Source: an uncultured Rikenellaceae bacterium (lineage in GTDB: Bacteria; Bacteroidota; Bacteroidia; Bacteroidales; Rikenellaceae). Taken from it: a stretch of 64,000 nt of DNA. Made by a program: the position numbers and the translations under genes. Shown in pieces: positions 54,742 to 63,791 of the stretch (the first letter of the stretch is position 1; each line of letters begins with the position of its first letter). Under the pieces are notes generated by a model that was given only the letters and a program-made list of their open reading frames with translations, did no database searches and had not been told where the DNA came from. The stretch spans positions 124,001-188,000 of the forward strand of contig CALUND010000002.1 in NCBI GenBank assembly GCA_944321925.1, read 5' to 3'.

Positions 54742-56016
54742 ATGTTCTGCGAGCCGCACGTGATCGTCATGATCGTGCTGTTCTTTCTGTTGCTCTGCAT
54801 ATCGGCCTTCGTATCGGGCTCGGAAACCGCCCTCTTCTCCCTCTCTCCGGCCGATCTCGATCGTGCACATGAAAAAAAGGGACGTTCGGACGAAGCCATT
54901 CTGAAACTGCTCGAGGATTCCGACTACACGCTGGCCTCCATTCTGATCACCAACAACCTGGTCAACATCTGCATCGTCATCCTCTCGGCCAACATCATCT
55001 CGGAAACTACCACTTTCCGCTCCGCAGCCTGGGAATTCGTCTTCACGACGGTCATCGTCACCTTTCTCCTGCTGCTCTTCGGAGAGATCATGCCGAAGGT
55101 ATTCGCTTCGTACAACCCGCTGGGATTTGCCCGTCGGGGCGCGCGAGCCGTTCTCTTCCTTCGCAAAGCGACTCGACCGCTCTCCTATCTTCTCGTCCGG
55201 TCGAGCAGCCGCCTCAACAACCTCGCCGCAAAAAACCGCGACAACATCTCGCTCGACGAACTGTCGAATGCCATCGACATTACCGAGACCCAAAGCCGCG
55301 AAGAGAAACGAATGCTCTCGGGCATAGTCAGTTTCGCCTCGACGGAGGTGGAACAGATCATGGTTCCCCGACTCGACATCACGGCCATCGAACGTAGCGC
55401 GACATTCGAACGGGTCAAAGAGATCATCATTTCGTCCGGCTTCTCCCGCATACCGGTCTACGAAGAGAACATCGACAACATCGTCGGGATTCTCTATGTG
55501 AAGGACGTGCTGCCCCATCTCGATGCCGAAGCCGGTTTCGACTGGACAACCCTGCTCCGAAAGGCCTATTACGTCCCCGAACACAAAAAAATCAACGACC
55601 TGTTGGAGGAGTTCCAATCCAACAAGGTACACATGGCCATCGTGGTCGACGAATACGGTTCGACTCTCGGCCTGCTCTCTCTGGAAGATATTCTCGAAGA
55701 GATCGTGGGAGAAATCTCCGATGAATCGGATACCACCACCTCTTTTTATACCAAACTCGGAGAAGGGCAGTACATCTTCGAGGGGAAAACCCATCTGGGC
55801 GATTTCGAACGGATTCTCGGCCTGCCCGAAGAGTTGTTCAACGATGTAAAAGGCAATGCCGAAACCGTCGCAGGACTGATGCTCGAGATCAAACGCAACT
55901 TTCTGAAGAAGGGAGAGAGCGTAACCTGCCACGGACTTCAGTTCACAGTCATCTCCATCGACGGTCGCCGCATCGGCAAAGTGAAAGTGGTCCGCAATGA
56001 AGAACCCTTGGATTGA
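54742..56016 (+). CDS. gldE: GldE-like CNNM/CBS-domain membrane protein
   Basis: 424 residues from ATG 54742 (MFCEPHVIVMIVLFFLLLCI); GTG 54724 would add six residues. A DUF21/CNNM TM domain (about 1-150, with SAFVSGSETALFSLSPADLD and LLLFGEIMPKVFA), two CBS domains (VEQIMVPRLDITAIE; MAIVVDEYGSTLGLLSLEDI), and a CorC/HlyC-type C-terminal domain. Family members are candidate Mg or divalent-cation exporters; in gliding Bacteroidetes GldE supports lipoprotein GldD. Non-gliding relatives keep it. It overlaps the next gene by 20 bp. Confidence 0.85.
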   Translation: MFCEPHVIVMIVLFFLLLCISAFVSGSETALFSLSPADLDRAHEKKGRSDEAILKLLEDSDYTLASILITNNLVNICIVILSANIISETTTFRSAAWEFVFTTVIVTFLLLLFGEIMPKVFASYNPLGFARRGARAVLFLRKATRPLSYLLVRSSSRLNNLAAKNRDNISLDELSNAIDITETQSREEKRMLSGIVSFASTEVEQIMVPRLDITAIERSATFERVKEIIISSGFSRIPVYEENIDNIVGILYVKDVLPHLDAEAGFDWTTLLRKAYYVPEHKKINDLLEEFQSNKVHMAIVVDEYGSTLGLLSLEDILEEIVGEISDESDTTTSFYTKLGEGQYIFEGKTHLGDFERILGLPEELFNDVKGNAETVAGLMLEIKRNFLKKGESVTCHGLQFTVISIDGRRIGKVKVVRNEEPLD

Positions 56017-56587
56017 TCTCCGTCCGATTCCCGACAAAATCGACTGTCTACGCGAATGGGTCACCGACGAGGAGTGGGAAAAAGCGCTCCGATTCGGTTC
56101 GGACTCCCGACGCCGCGAATGGCTTGCCTGGCGAGCCTTGATCCGCGAAAGAGTGGGCCGTCAAACAGCTATCTTCTACAATAGAAAAGGAACTCCCGTT
56201 TTAGATCCGGGCCTGGGTTGGATCGGCGTATCGCACTGCCGGGGTTATGTGGCTGTCGTCTGGTCGGAGAGACCCTGTGCAATCGATATCGAACCGCTCT
56301 CCCGCAATTTCGCGGCCGTCCTTTCCCGCTGTTGTTCCGATGCAGAGCGATCGCTCGCCGATGCGCATCACCCGCTCTTTCCCGCCGCACTCTGGTGTGC
56401 CAAAGAGGCTCTCTACAAATACGGCTCCCAACAAGGGATTGAGTCCGCCCTGGATTTCTGCCACGACCTGCAAATCACCCGATGCGATCTCGGAAACGAA
56501 ACGATGGAGGGTACGATTGCCGGAAGTGATCCCGTTGTAATTCACCTGCTGCGCAAAGAGAACATCTTAGCGGCCTACATTCTGTAG
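55997..56587 (+). CDS. 4'-phosphopantetheinyl transferase
   Basis: 196 residues, Sfp-like. Transfers phosphopantetheine from CoA to carrier proteins. Motifs: WIGVSHCRGYVAVVWSE, the metal-binding CAIDIEPLSRNF, and WCAKEALYKYG (W-x-x-KEA-x-x-K). Adjacent to gldE, a linkage known in Bacteroidetes. Its stop overlaps the end of the convergent MATE gene by 21 bp. The target could be the fatty-acid carrier protein or a secondary-metabolite carrier; no such gene is in the window. Confidence 0.88.
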   Translation: MKNPWIDLRPIPDKIDCLREWVTDEEWEKALRFGSDSRRREWLAWRALIRERVGRQTAIFYNRKGTPVLDPGLGWIGVSHCRGYVAVVWSERPCAIDIEPLSRNFAAVLSRCCSDAERSLADAHHPLFPAALWCAKEALYKYGSQQGIESALDFCHDLQITRCDLGNETMEGTIAGSDPVVIHLLRKENILAAYIL

Positions 56588-57949
56588 ACCCTCCCGGCGA
56601 AACTGTTTCAACTGCATCCACAACAGGATCGCCGCGAGTAGAGAGGCTATTCCATCCGCGATCGGCATGCTGAACCAAACCCCGTCACTCCCCATAAAGC
56701 GGGGGAGGATCACCAACAGCGGAACCAGGAAAATCAACTGACGCGTCATGGAGAGGAAGATGGCTTTGGGAGCCTTATTGATGTACTGGAAGAAGTTGGA
56801 GGTAACGATCTGGAAGCCGACAATGGGGAAGATCATCATCACGATCCGCATGCCCCGGGCAGCCACATCGACAAGCTGCTGCGCCTCGGCATCGGCATTT
56901 CCGACGAAGAGCATCGCCACATAGCGCGGCATCAGTTGTCCGATCAGGAACGCGACCGTCATCACGCTCATGGCACACAGAATGGTCAGCTTCAACGTCT
57001 TGACCACCCGATCGTACTGTTGTGCTCCATAATTATACCCCACGATGGGCTGCATACCCTGATTGAATCCCGAGACGATCATGATGAACAGGAGAGCCAC
57101 CCGATTCACCACGCCGTAAGCACCCACATAAAGGTCTCCACCGGTGTGAAGCAACGCCTTGTTGACGAAGATCACAACAACACTGGCACACAGATGGAGC
57201 AAAAACGGTGCGATACCGATCGATAAAATACCACCTACGATCCGGCGACGGAAACGGAAAATACCGTGACGGAAATGGAGCACACTGGAGGACGAAGAGA
57301 AATGATACAGTTCGAGAGAGAGGGCGACACATTGCGCAATCACCGTAGCGATAGCCGATCCCACAACCCCCAAACGAAGCACGAAAATAAAGAGCGGATT
57401 CAACAGACAGGTCAGACCGACCGAAGTGAGCATAATCGCCATTGCCTTACGCGGATACCCCGAAGCACGCAGCACCTCGTTCAACCCCATGTAGAGATGG
57501 GTCACCACATTGCCGCAGAGAATCACCCGCATGAAAGAACGGGCATACGGCAAAGTCGCCTCGCTTGCACCGAAAAGCCGGAGAATGTCGTCCAGGAAAA
57601 ACAATCCGATCAGCCCGACCACGAAACCGATCGTCGCATTGAGCAACACGAGATTACCCAATATCTTATAGGTCTCCCCTCTGCGATTCTGCCCGAAGCG
57701 AATCGAGATCAAAGCCGAGGAACCGATACCCACCATCGATCCGAGCGCCGAAGTGATATTCATCAACGGCATAGCCACCGCCAATCCCGAAATGGCCATG
57801 GCTCCTACACCGTGACCGATAAAAATACTGTCGATGATGTTGTAGAGCGACGACGAGGCCATCGCGATGATTGCCGGTATGGCATAACGCGCTAAAAGAG
57901 TCGATATTTTCTCCGTTCCAAGGAGATCGGGGTTATTCGTAGCTGCCAT
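56567..57949 (-). CDS. MATE-family efflux transporter
   Basis: 460 residues with twelve predicted TM helices in two halves (KISTLLARYAIPAIIAMASS at the start; the second half includes SGFNQGMQPIVGYNYGAQQY). MATE proteins export cationic drugs or other small molecules using Na or H gradients. Substrate unknown. It is convergent with the phosphopantetheinyl transferase, overlapping by 21 bp, and has its own -7 box about 100 bp upstream. Confidence 0.93.
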   Translation of the reverse strand: MAATNNPDLLGTEKISTLLARYAIPAIIAMASSSLYNIIDSIFIGHGVGAMAISGLAVAMPLMNITSALGSMVGIGSSALISIRFGQNRRGETYKILGNLVLLNATIGFVVGLIGLFFLDDILRLFGASEATLPYARSFMRVILCGNVVTHLYMGLNEVLRASGYPRKAMAIMLTSVGLTCLLNPLFIFVLRLGVVGSAIATVIAQCVALSLELYHFSSSSSVLHFRHGIFRFRRRIVGGILSIGIAPFLLHLCASVVVIFVNKALLHTGGDLYVGAYGVVNRVALLFIMIVSGFNQGMQPIVGYNYGAQQYDRVVKTLKLTILCAMSVMTVAFLIGQLMPRYVAMLFVGNADAEAQQLVDVAARGMRIVMMIFPIVGFQIVTSNFFQYINKAPKAIFLSMTRQLIFLVPLLVILPRFMGSDGVWFSMPIADGIASLLAAILLWMQLKQFRREGLQNVGR

Positions 57950-58045
57950 AAAATTTCTCTATCGAACAGACGGAGTGAAATCGCCGACTCGCCGAAAGAG
58001 GGATCTCCGCACCGCGAAACCTGTCTGATTCGAATCAAAGTTCGG

Positions 58046-58053
58046 CAAAGATA
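58046..58053 (-). promoter_or_regulatory. -7 box for the MATE gene
   Basis: The minus strand reads TATCTTTG, an exact TAnnTTTG match 97 bp upstream of the start at 57949. No clear -33 element. Confidence 0.5.
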
Positions 58054-58311
58054 CGGATAATTCACCGGAAGATGCCGCAGTTATCGTTATTTTTTTCACA
58101 ATGACACACAAATGAAGGACGAACGGCAAACAGAGAGAGTGTGTACAACACAACACTTCGTGAGATCGATTGCACACACGCTTTTCGGCAACATCCGCTT
58201 GCCCGCTCTCCACAACGAGGTCCCCACATGGAGGATATCTCGATGCCGTTCCGGCAAGAGATCAAGAAGAGTAACGGCGGCGAAACTGCCGATCGGAAAG
58301 AAGACCCGCGA
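58054..58311. other. Intergenic region
   Basis: About 260 bp between the MATE promoter and the end of the aminotransferase gene, both on the minus strand. No gene and no convincing T-tracted terminator seen; the upstream operon may end here without a canonical hairpin. Confidence 0.45.
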
Positions 58312-59511
58312 TCAACGCAACCGATCGAGACAGTGCAGAAGAATCGACGCACTTTCGCGAATCTCCTCTTCGGAGATCGTGAGCGGTGGCGAAATGCGGA
58401 AAGCCGTATCGCAAAAGAGGAACCAGTCGCTCAGGATTCCCTCCTCCCGAAACAGCTTCATGATCCGATAGAGCTTCTCGGAATCACCCAGTTCGACCGC
58501 CAACAGCAGCCCCACACGGCGAATTTCCCGCACAAGAGGATGTCCCGACAACAGCTCTTCGTAGAGCGCGCCCTTCCATTCGGCCTGTGCCGCAAGATCG
58601 TTCTCCAACAGGTATTCGAAAGCCGCCAGACCGGCCGCACAACAAACCGGATGTCCCCCGAACGTCGTAATATGGCCGAGAGCCGGATCGTGAGCGAGTT
58701 GTCCCATGCGCTCCGTCGAGGAGATGAATCCGCCCAACGGCATCCCGCCACCAAACGCCTTGGCCACACAAAGAATATCGGGTTCGACCCCGTATTTCTG
58801 GAGAGCGAAAAGGGCTCCCGTACGACCGAACCCGGTCTGTATCTCATCGAAAATGAGCAGGGCTCCCGTTTCGTTACACCTGTCGCGCAACGCCTTAAGG
58901 AATCCTTCGGCCGGAAGCCGGACTCCCGCCTCCCCCTGCACAGGCTCGACCAGGACACAAGCCGTGCGCTCCGTGATGAGCGCAAGATCCTCGAACCGGT
59001 TGAAACGAATGGCTCGCGTCTCCGGTAACAACGGTAGAAAAGCCTCTTTCCACTCCCGACCCTCGGGATCGCCCATCACACTGAGCGAACCGTGTGTCGA
59101 ACCGTGATAGGCCCGACGGAAAGAGATGATCTCGCGACGACCCGTCACCCGTTTGGCCAATTTGAGCGCGCCCTCGACCGCCTCGCTGCCCGAATTGAGG
59201 AAATAGACAGATTGCAGCCCGGCAGGCAGCCGGGAGGCCAAGAGAGAGGCGTAACGCACCTGCGGCGATTCGATCATCTCGCCGTAAACCATGATGTGCA
59301 TGTAACGCGCCGCCTGCTCCTGCACCGCCCTGACGACAGCAGGATTGGCATGTCCCACGTTGCTGACCGAGACGCCCGCCACCAGGTCATAATAACGTTT
59401 CCCCTCGGGCGTATAAAAAAAGACCCCTTCGGCTCGCTCCACCTCCACCAACAGGGGCGAAGGAGAGGTCTGTCCCACATGGGTCAAAAACTGTCTGCGT
59501 AATATATCCAT
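58312..59511 (-). CDS. Class III aminotransferase (acetylornithine/4-aminobutyrate type)
   Basis: 399 residues from ATG 59511 (MDILRRQFLTHVGQTSPSPL), chosen because the longer frame would overlap the methyltransferase gene. PLP fold type I class III: FLNSGSEAVEGALKLAKR, FRRAYHGSTHGSLSVMG, LIFDEIQTGFGRTG, and catalytic Lys in CVAKAFGGGMPLGGF. Likely transaminates an omega-amino donor; the exact substrate is not decidable, and no arg or lys pathway gene is adjacent. It is 16 bp after trmH in a four-gene minus-strand run. Confidence 0.9.
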   Translation of the reverse strand: MDILRRQFLTHVGQTSPSPLLVEVERAEGVFFYTPEGKRYYDLVAGVSVSNVGHANPAVVRAVQEQAARYMHIMVYGEMIESPQVRYASLLASRLPAGLQSVYFLNSGSEAVEGALKLAKRVTGRREIISFRRAYHGSTHGSLSVMGDPEGREWKEAFLPLLPETRAIRFNRFEDLALITERTACVLVEPVQGEAGVRLPAEGFLKALRDRCNETGALLIFDEIQTGFGRTGALFALQKYGVEPDILCVAKAFGGGMPLGGFISSTERMGQLAHDPALGHITTFGGHPVCCAAGLAAFEYLLENDLAAQAEWKGALYEELLSGHPLVREIRRVGLLLAVELGDSEKLYRIMKLFREEGILSDWFLFCDTAFRISPPLTISEEEIRESASILLHCLDRLR

Positions 59512-59527
59512 CGTTTCAACTGATTTA

Positions 59528-60226
59528 TTACTCTTCCGGGAAACGGGTTGCAAGAATCCGCCTCGCATCGCGGACCGAACGCACCATCCACCGATAGAGC
59601 GTCTGTTCACGATCGCTCTCCTCCAGCTGCCACGCCACACCGGAACGACGCAACCGCGTTGTCAGTTCATACAATATGATCGAGGCCGAAGCCGAGACAT
59701 TGAGACTCTCCACGAATCCGCACATCGGAATGCGAATGAAGGCATCGGCCGCCTGCAGCATCTCTTCGGAGATTCCTGCATGCTCCGTTCCGAACACCAC
59801 GGCAAACGGACCCTGCTCCACATCGAACTCCTCCGGAGGGGTATCGCCATGATGAGGCGTCGTAGCCACGATGCGATATCCCGATCTCCGCAACGAACGG
59901 ATCGCCTCTCCGGTCGAGGGATGCGTATGGAGGTCGACCCATTTATCAGTTCCGCGCACGATCGGCAGGTTCGGAAGAAAACGGCACTTCTCCTCGATGG
60001 CGTGCATCTCCTGCAGTCCGAACGCCTCGCACGTACGAACCAAGGCGCTGGCATTCTGCGGATGGAACATATTCTCCAGGCAGACCGTCGCATAACGCGT
60101 CCTGTCGGCAAGCACACGGCGCAACGTATCGGCCCGATCGTCGGTCATGAAATCCGCCAGAAAATCGGTTCGCTCACGATACCAGGCGGCATCGTGCCCT
60201 GCACTATCTGCGATATTTCCCGTCAT
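59528..60226 (-). CDS. TrmH/SpoU-family RNA 2'-O-methyltransferase
   Basis: 232 residues from ATG 60226 (MTGNIADSAGHDAAWYRERT); the frame also allows ATG 60253, which would overlap rsgA further. SPOUT motifs: VCLENMFHPQNASALVRTCE, FAVVFGTEHAGISEEML, and IPMCGFVESLNVSASASIIL with the knot. The N-terminal helical part resembles TrmH, which methylates G18 of tRNA, but other RNA targets are possible. It overlaps the end of rsgA by 23 bp. Confidence 0.9.
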   Translation of the reverse strand: MTGNIADSAGHDAAWYRERTDFLADFMTDDRADTLRRVLADRTRYATVCLENMFHPQNASALVRTCEAFGLQEMHAIEEKCRFLPNLPIVRGTDKWVDLHTHPSTGEAIRSLRRSGYRIVATTPHHGDTPPEEFDVEQGPFAVVFGTEHAGISEEMLQAADAFIRIPMCGFVESLNVSASASIILYELTTRLRRSGVAWQLEESDREQTLYRWMVRSVRDARRILATRFPEE

Positions 60227-61136
60227 CGTCGAGCATTTTAAGATAACTTTCATAACGTTGCCACGCTATGCGTCCCTGCTCCACCGCCTCGATTACGGCA
60301 CAAGAGGGTTCATGGGTATGGGTACAGTTGGTAAAAGCACAATCGGGCGCCACACGAGCCATATCGGGGAAATAACGGCACAACTCCTGCGGAGCGATCT
60401 CCAACAGTCCGAACCCCTTGATTCCCGGCGTATCGATCAACCGTCCGCCCCCGGACAGCAGATACATCTGTGAAAAGGTGGTTGTGTGCTGCCCCTTGTG
60501 ACTTGCCTTCGACACTTCACCCGTACGTAACGTCAAGCCCGGCTCCACACTCGCTACGAGAGTCGATTTTCCCACTCCGGAATGGCCCGCCAACAAGGTG
60601 GTACCCTCGGCAAACAACTCCTTAATCTGAGCGATCCCCGTACCATCCACCGCGGAGACCGGAATCACCCGATAACCCGCTCCCCGATAGACCGAAAGAA
60701 AGGCCTCCAACTCCTCCGGCCGTTCCCGGGCCAAGTCATATTTGCCGAGGACGATGCAGGTCGGAACCCCGTACGCCTCCGCCGTAACCAGGAAGCGATC
60801 GATAAATTCATAACTGGTAACAGGCTGGAAAAGCGTGGCCAGAAGCACCGCCCGATCGATGTTGGCCGCGATGATATGCGACTCTTTCGACAGATTGGAG
60901 GCGCGACGGATGATGTAATTGGAACGCGGCAGCACATCGACGATCGTACATTCGTCCTTTTCGTCGATCTCATAAACCACACGATCGCCCACGGCAACCG
61001 GATTGGTAGTCCGGGAACCACGCAACCGGAGGCGCCCCCGCACACGACAGGGAAGTATCCGTCCGTCATCGGCCAGCACCTCGTACCAACTGCCTGTACT
61101 ACGCATCACGGTAGCTTCACTCGAGAGGGCCATCAC
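60204..61136 (-). CDS. rsgA: Ribosome small subunit-dependent GTPase A
   Basis: 310 residues. Circularly permuted GTPase that assists late 30S maturation. N-terminal OB domain, then permuted G motifs: G4 in CIVLGKYDL, G5 VSAVDGTGI, G1 LLAGHSGVGKSTL, G2/G3 KGQHTTTFSQM and IDTPGIKGFG. The C-terminal zinc-binding Cys/His cluster is DCAFTNCTHTHEPSC. It directly follows cvpA and overlaps trmH by 23 bp. Confidence 0.97.
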   Translation of the reverse strand: MMALSSEATVMRSTGSWYEVLADDGRILPCRVRGRLRLRGSRTTNPVAVGDRVVYEIDEKDECTIVDVLPRSNYIIRRASNLSKESHIIAANIDRAVLLATLFQPVTSYEFIDRFLVTAEAYGVPTCIVLGKYDLARERPEELEAFLSVYRGAGYRVIPVSAVDGTGIAQIKELFAEGTTLLAGHSGVGKSTLVASVEPGLTLRTGEVSKASHKGQHTTTFSQMYLLSGGGRLIDTPGIKGFGLLEIAPQELCRYFPDMARVAPDCAFTNCTHTHEPSCAVIEAVEQGRIAWQRYESYLKMLDDDGKYRR

Positions 61137-61658
61137 TCAAATATCCTGTAAATTCGTACGATCGGACTCGTCGCCGAGCAGCTTATCTTTCATCCCCAAC
61201 AGATAGGGGAAAGCCATGTCGGACACCTTCATGACCGGTCCATAGAGGACCGATGACGAGGTGGCACTCTCTTTGAGCACCTCTCCTTTGCTGTCAACGG
61301 CACGGAACCAGCCCAACAATACTCCGAGGATCAATCCGACCTTGATCACGGCAAAAACAACGCCCAACAACGTATCGAAGATACCGAGCCCCGCAATATG
61401 GAAAAGTCCGCGAGTCAGCCGCCCTACGAGGGCCAAAGCAATGATGACCAACACCAGAACCAAAGCGAACCCGACGATCTGGGATGTCGGACTCTCCAAT
61501 CGGAACCACTCGCCTACCATCGTCCCGTAACGAAAGGCGAGATAGACTCCGACGAAAAGTGCCGCAAGACCCACAAGCTGCACAACCAACCCCTGCTTAA
61601 ACCCTTGATAAACGGCCCAGCAAAGCGGTACAGCGATGACGATATCCAACCAGTTCAT
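61137..61658 (-). CDS. CvpA-family membrane protein
   Basis: 173 residues with four hydrophobic segments (WLDIVIAVPLCWAVYQGFKQ; LVGLAALFVGVYLAFRYG; IVGFALVLVLVIIALALVG; LGVVFAVIKVGLILGVLLGW), matching the CvpA/colicin V production family. Its molecular role is not settled; links to envelope stress and secretion are reported. First gene of the minus-strand run cvpA-rsgA-trmH-aminotransferase. A TATATTTC at 61671-61678 (minus) is a near-consensus -7 box. Confidence 0.87.
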   Translation of the reverse strand: MNWLDIVIAVPLCWAVYQGFKQGLVVQLVGLAALFVGVYLAFRYGTMVGEWFRLESPTSQIVGFALVLVLVIIALALVGRLTRGLFHIAGLGIFDTLLGVVFAVIKVGLILGVLLGWFRAVDSKGEVLKESATSSSVLYGPVMKVSDMAFPYLLGMKDKLLGDESDRTNLQDI

Positions 61659-61700
61659 ATTAAAATCGACGAAATATAGCTATTTTTTTCCGTTTATTTT

Positions 61701-61708
61701 TAACTTTG
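61701..61708 (+). promoter_or_regulatory. -7 box for the GH2-family gene
   Basis: TAACTTTG is an exact TAnnTTTG match ending only 10 bp before the ATG at 61719, which would leave an almost leaderless mRNA. No TTTG -33 element is visible. The same block TTTTTAACTTTGTC occurs at 16931-16944. Confidence 0.5.
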
Positions 61709-61718
61709 TCTAAGAAAT

Positions 61719-63791
61719 ATGCGTTGCATAAAAACATATATTATTCTTGTCCTGCTTCTTAGCTGTTCGTTGTCCGTTTCAGCACGCGAGGTGTACAATC
61801 TGAACCGAGATTGGAAATTTTTCACCAACAACGATCTCTCAAGCGATGCTTCCGCACAGGTTAATTTGCCCCACACATGGAATAACGACGCACTGAGCGG
61901 GAAAAGCGACTATTTTCGCGGAGTAGGCAACTATCTGAAAAAGATAGACATACCCGAGAACTGGAAAGGAAAACGAATCTTTCTGCGCCTCTATGGATCA
62001 AACGCAGTAACCTACGTCATGGCCAACGGCCGACTGGCCGGAGTTCATGCCGGAGGAAACTCGGCTTTCACCGTCGAACTAACCGATTTGCTCCATTATG
62101 GCAAAGAGAACAATCTTTGGGTACTTGTGAACAATTCGCCTCGTCTGGACGTTCTCCCGACAGGCGGCGAACAAAATTTCTACGGAGGAATCTACCGGAA
62201 TGTCGAACTGATCGTCACCAACCCATTCTCCGTGTCGCCACTGTGGGAGGGCGGCGACGGCGTATCAATTCGGCCGGACAAGATTTCCGACGAAAGAGTC
62301 GAAGGCAAAGTCCTCCTGCGACTGCTTCCCGCACAATCCGTTCCGGAAAATGCGCGGGTGAGTGTCCGCTTCTACGACAACAATTCGCAACTGGTGGCAC
62401 AGACAAGTCGCATCGTCACCTCACTCAATCCCGACTCCTCCACCATAACCCTTCCGTTCGCCATCAGCAAACCGGCTCTATGGAACGGACTCGAAGCTCC
62501 CAATCTCTACAACACGGAGGTGAAACTCACTTTGGCAGACTCCCTTACGTCCGACTCAATCGTGATCCGTACCGGATTCCGCACCGTGTCCATCGATCCG
62601 CAGCAGGGATTTCTGCTCAACGGTCGACCTTACCCGATCCGAGGCGTCGTCGCACACCGCGACCGCCTCATGGTTGGACCGGCGGTCTCTCCGTTCCAGA
62701 TCGAGGAGGACCTCAATATCATCCGCGAAATGGGAGCAACGGCCGTACGAGTAGCCGGAGGTCAACATTCCGACTATTTCTATTCTCTCTGCGACGAATT
62801 CGGAATCCTGGTCTGGAACGACTCTCCGCTCCAGGGAGCCGCCTACTTCACAGACAACGACTACATCCATACCGACCATTTTCGGGACAACGGACGCCAA
62901 CAACTTTCCGAAATGATCTGCCAACTCGAGAACCACCCATCCGTGGTAATGTGGGGCATCTTTTCCGATCTCTCCTGTCGGGGCGACGACCCGATTCCCT
63001 ATGTACGGGAGCTCGATTCGCTGGCGCGTGCCCTCGATCCTTCGAGAATGACAGTGGCAAGCAGCAATCAGGACGGAGACATCAATTTCATCACCAACCT
63101 GATCGTATTCAACCAATCGCTCGGCTGGAGACAGGGAATGCCGTCGGATATCAAAATATGGAGCGAGCAGATCCATAAGAACTGGCCGCAACTGCGAGTC
63201 GGTGTAAGCTATTCGGCCGGAGGATCCATCTATCAACAGGACGAAGAGTTGGTTCGACCGAAGATACTAAGCAACTGGCATCCGGAAGGCTGGCAAACCT
63301 ATTTCCACGAAGAATACCTGAAAAGCCTCCAAAGCGACTCATTGTTCTGGGGTATTTTCGTCGGCAACATGTTCGATTTCGGTTCCGCGGCCAACCACTG
63401 GGGCGACGACAAAGGGACCAATGACCATGGCCTGGTAACGTTCGACCGCAAGGATCGCAAAGACGCATACTATCTCTATAAAGCCAACTGGAACCGTTCC
63501 GAGCCCTTCGTCTACATCACCGAAAAGCGGAACGACAGTCGTACAAACCGCCGACAGACCATTCGCGTCTATTCGAACCAGGAGGAGGTCGAACTTTTTG
63601 TCAACAACCGCTCCGAAGGGAGTCAGAAAGGAGAAAACGGCATCTTCATCTGGAAAGATGTCAACATGCGCGGCGGAATCAATCGACTGGAAGCCCGCTC
63701 GGGTTACGCGACAGACCAAACTTCGATCAATATCGATGCGGGATCAGCTTCTCAACGGCGCGAGGCCCTTCACAACAGACAAGATCAATAA
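61719..63791 (+). CDS. Secreted GH2-family protein lacking catalytic glutamates
   Basis: 690 residues with signal peptide MRCIKTYIILVLLLSCSLSV. Sugar-binding (about 25-180), Ig-like (about 185-290) and TIM-barrel (about 295-590) domains follow the GH2 beta-galactosidase order. The acid/base site NHPSVVMWGIFSDLS has Ser416-Asp417 where Asn-Glu is expected, and the nucleophile loop GVSYSAGGSIYQQ lacks the Glu of the usual SEYGAG, falling between Ser497 and Tyr498. Nearby structural motifs (WHPEGWQTYFHEEYLKSL, NMFDFG) are kept. It is probably a carbohydrate-binding pseudoenzyme rather than a glycosidase. Its end overlaps the convergent WbqC gene by 65 bp. Confidence 0.85.
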   Translation: MRCIKTYIILVLLLSCSLSVSAREVYNLNRDWKFFTNNDLSSDASAQVNLPHTWNNDALSGKSDYFRGVGNYLKKIDIPENWKGKRIFLRLYGSNAVTYVMANGRLAGVHAGGNSAFTVELTDLLHYGKENNLWVLVNNSPRLDVLPTGGEQNFYGGIYRNVELIVTNPFSVSPLWEGGDGVSIRPDKISDERVEGKVLLRLLPAQSVPENARVSVRFYDNNSQLVAQTSRIVTSLNPDSSTITLPFAISKPALWNGLEAPNLYNTEVKLTLADSLTSDSIVIRTGFRTVSIDPQQGFLLNGRPYPIRGVVAHRDRLMVGPAVSPFQIEEDLNIIREMGATAVRVAGGQHSDYFYSLCDEFGILVWNDSPLQGAAYFTDNDYIHTDHFRDNGRQQLSEMICQLENHPSVVMWGIFSDLSCRGDDPIPYVRELDSLARALDPSRMTVASSNQDGDINFITNLIVFNQSLGWRQGMPSDIKIWSEQIHKNWPQLRVGVSYSAGGSIYQQDEELVRPKILSNWHPEGWQTYFHEEYLKSLQSDSLFWGIFVGNMFDFGSAANHWGDDKGTNDHGLVTFDRKDRKDAYYLYKANWNRSEPFVYITEKRNDSRTNRRQTIRVYSNQEEVELFVNNRSEGSQKGENGIFIWKDVNMRGGINRLEARSGYATDQTSINIDAGSASQRREALHNRQDQ

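Noticed and set aside
54052..56064. 670-residue minus-strand frame
   Set aside because: Antisense to ftsZ and gldE; long only because of GC-rich codon structure.
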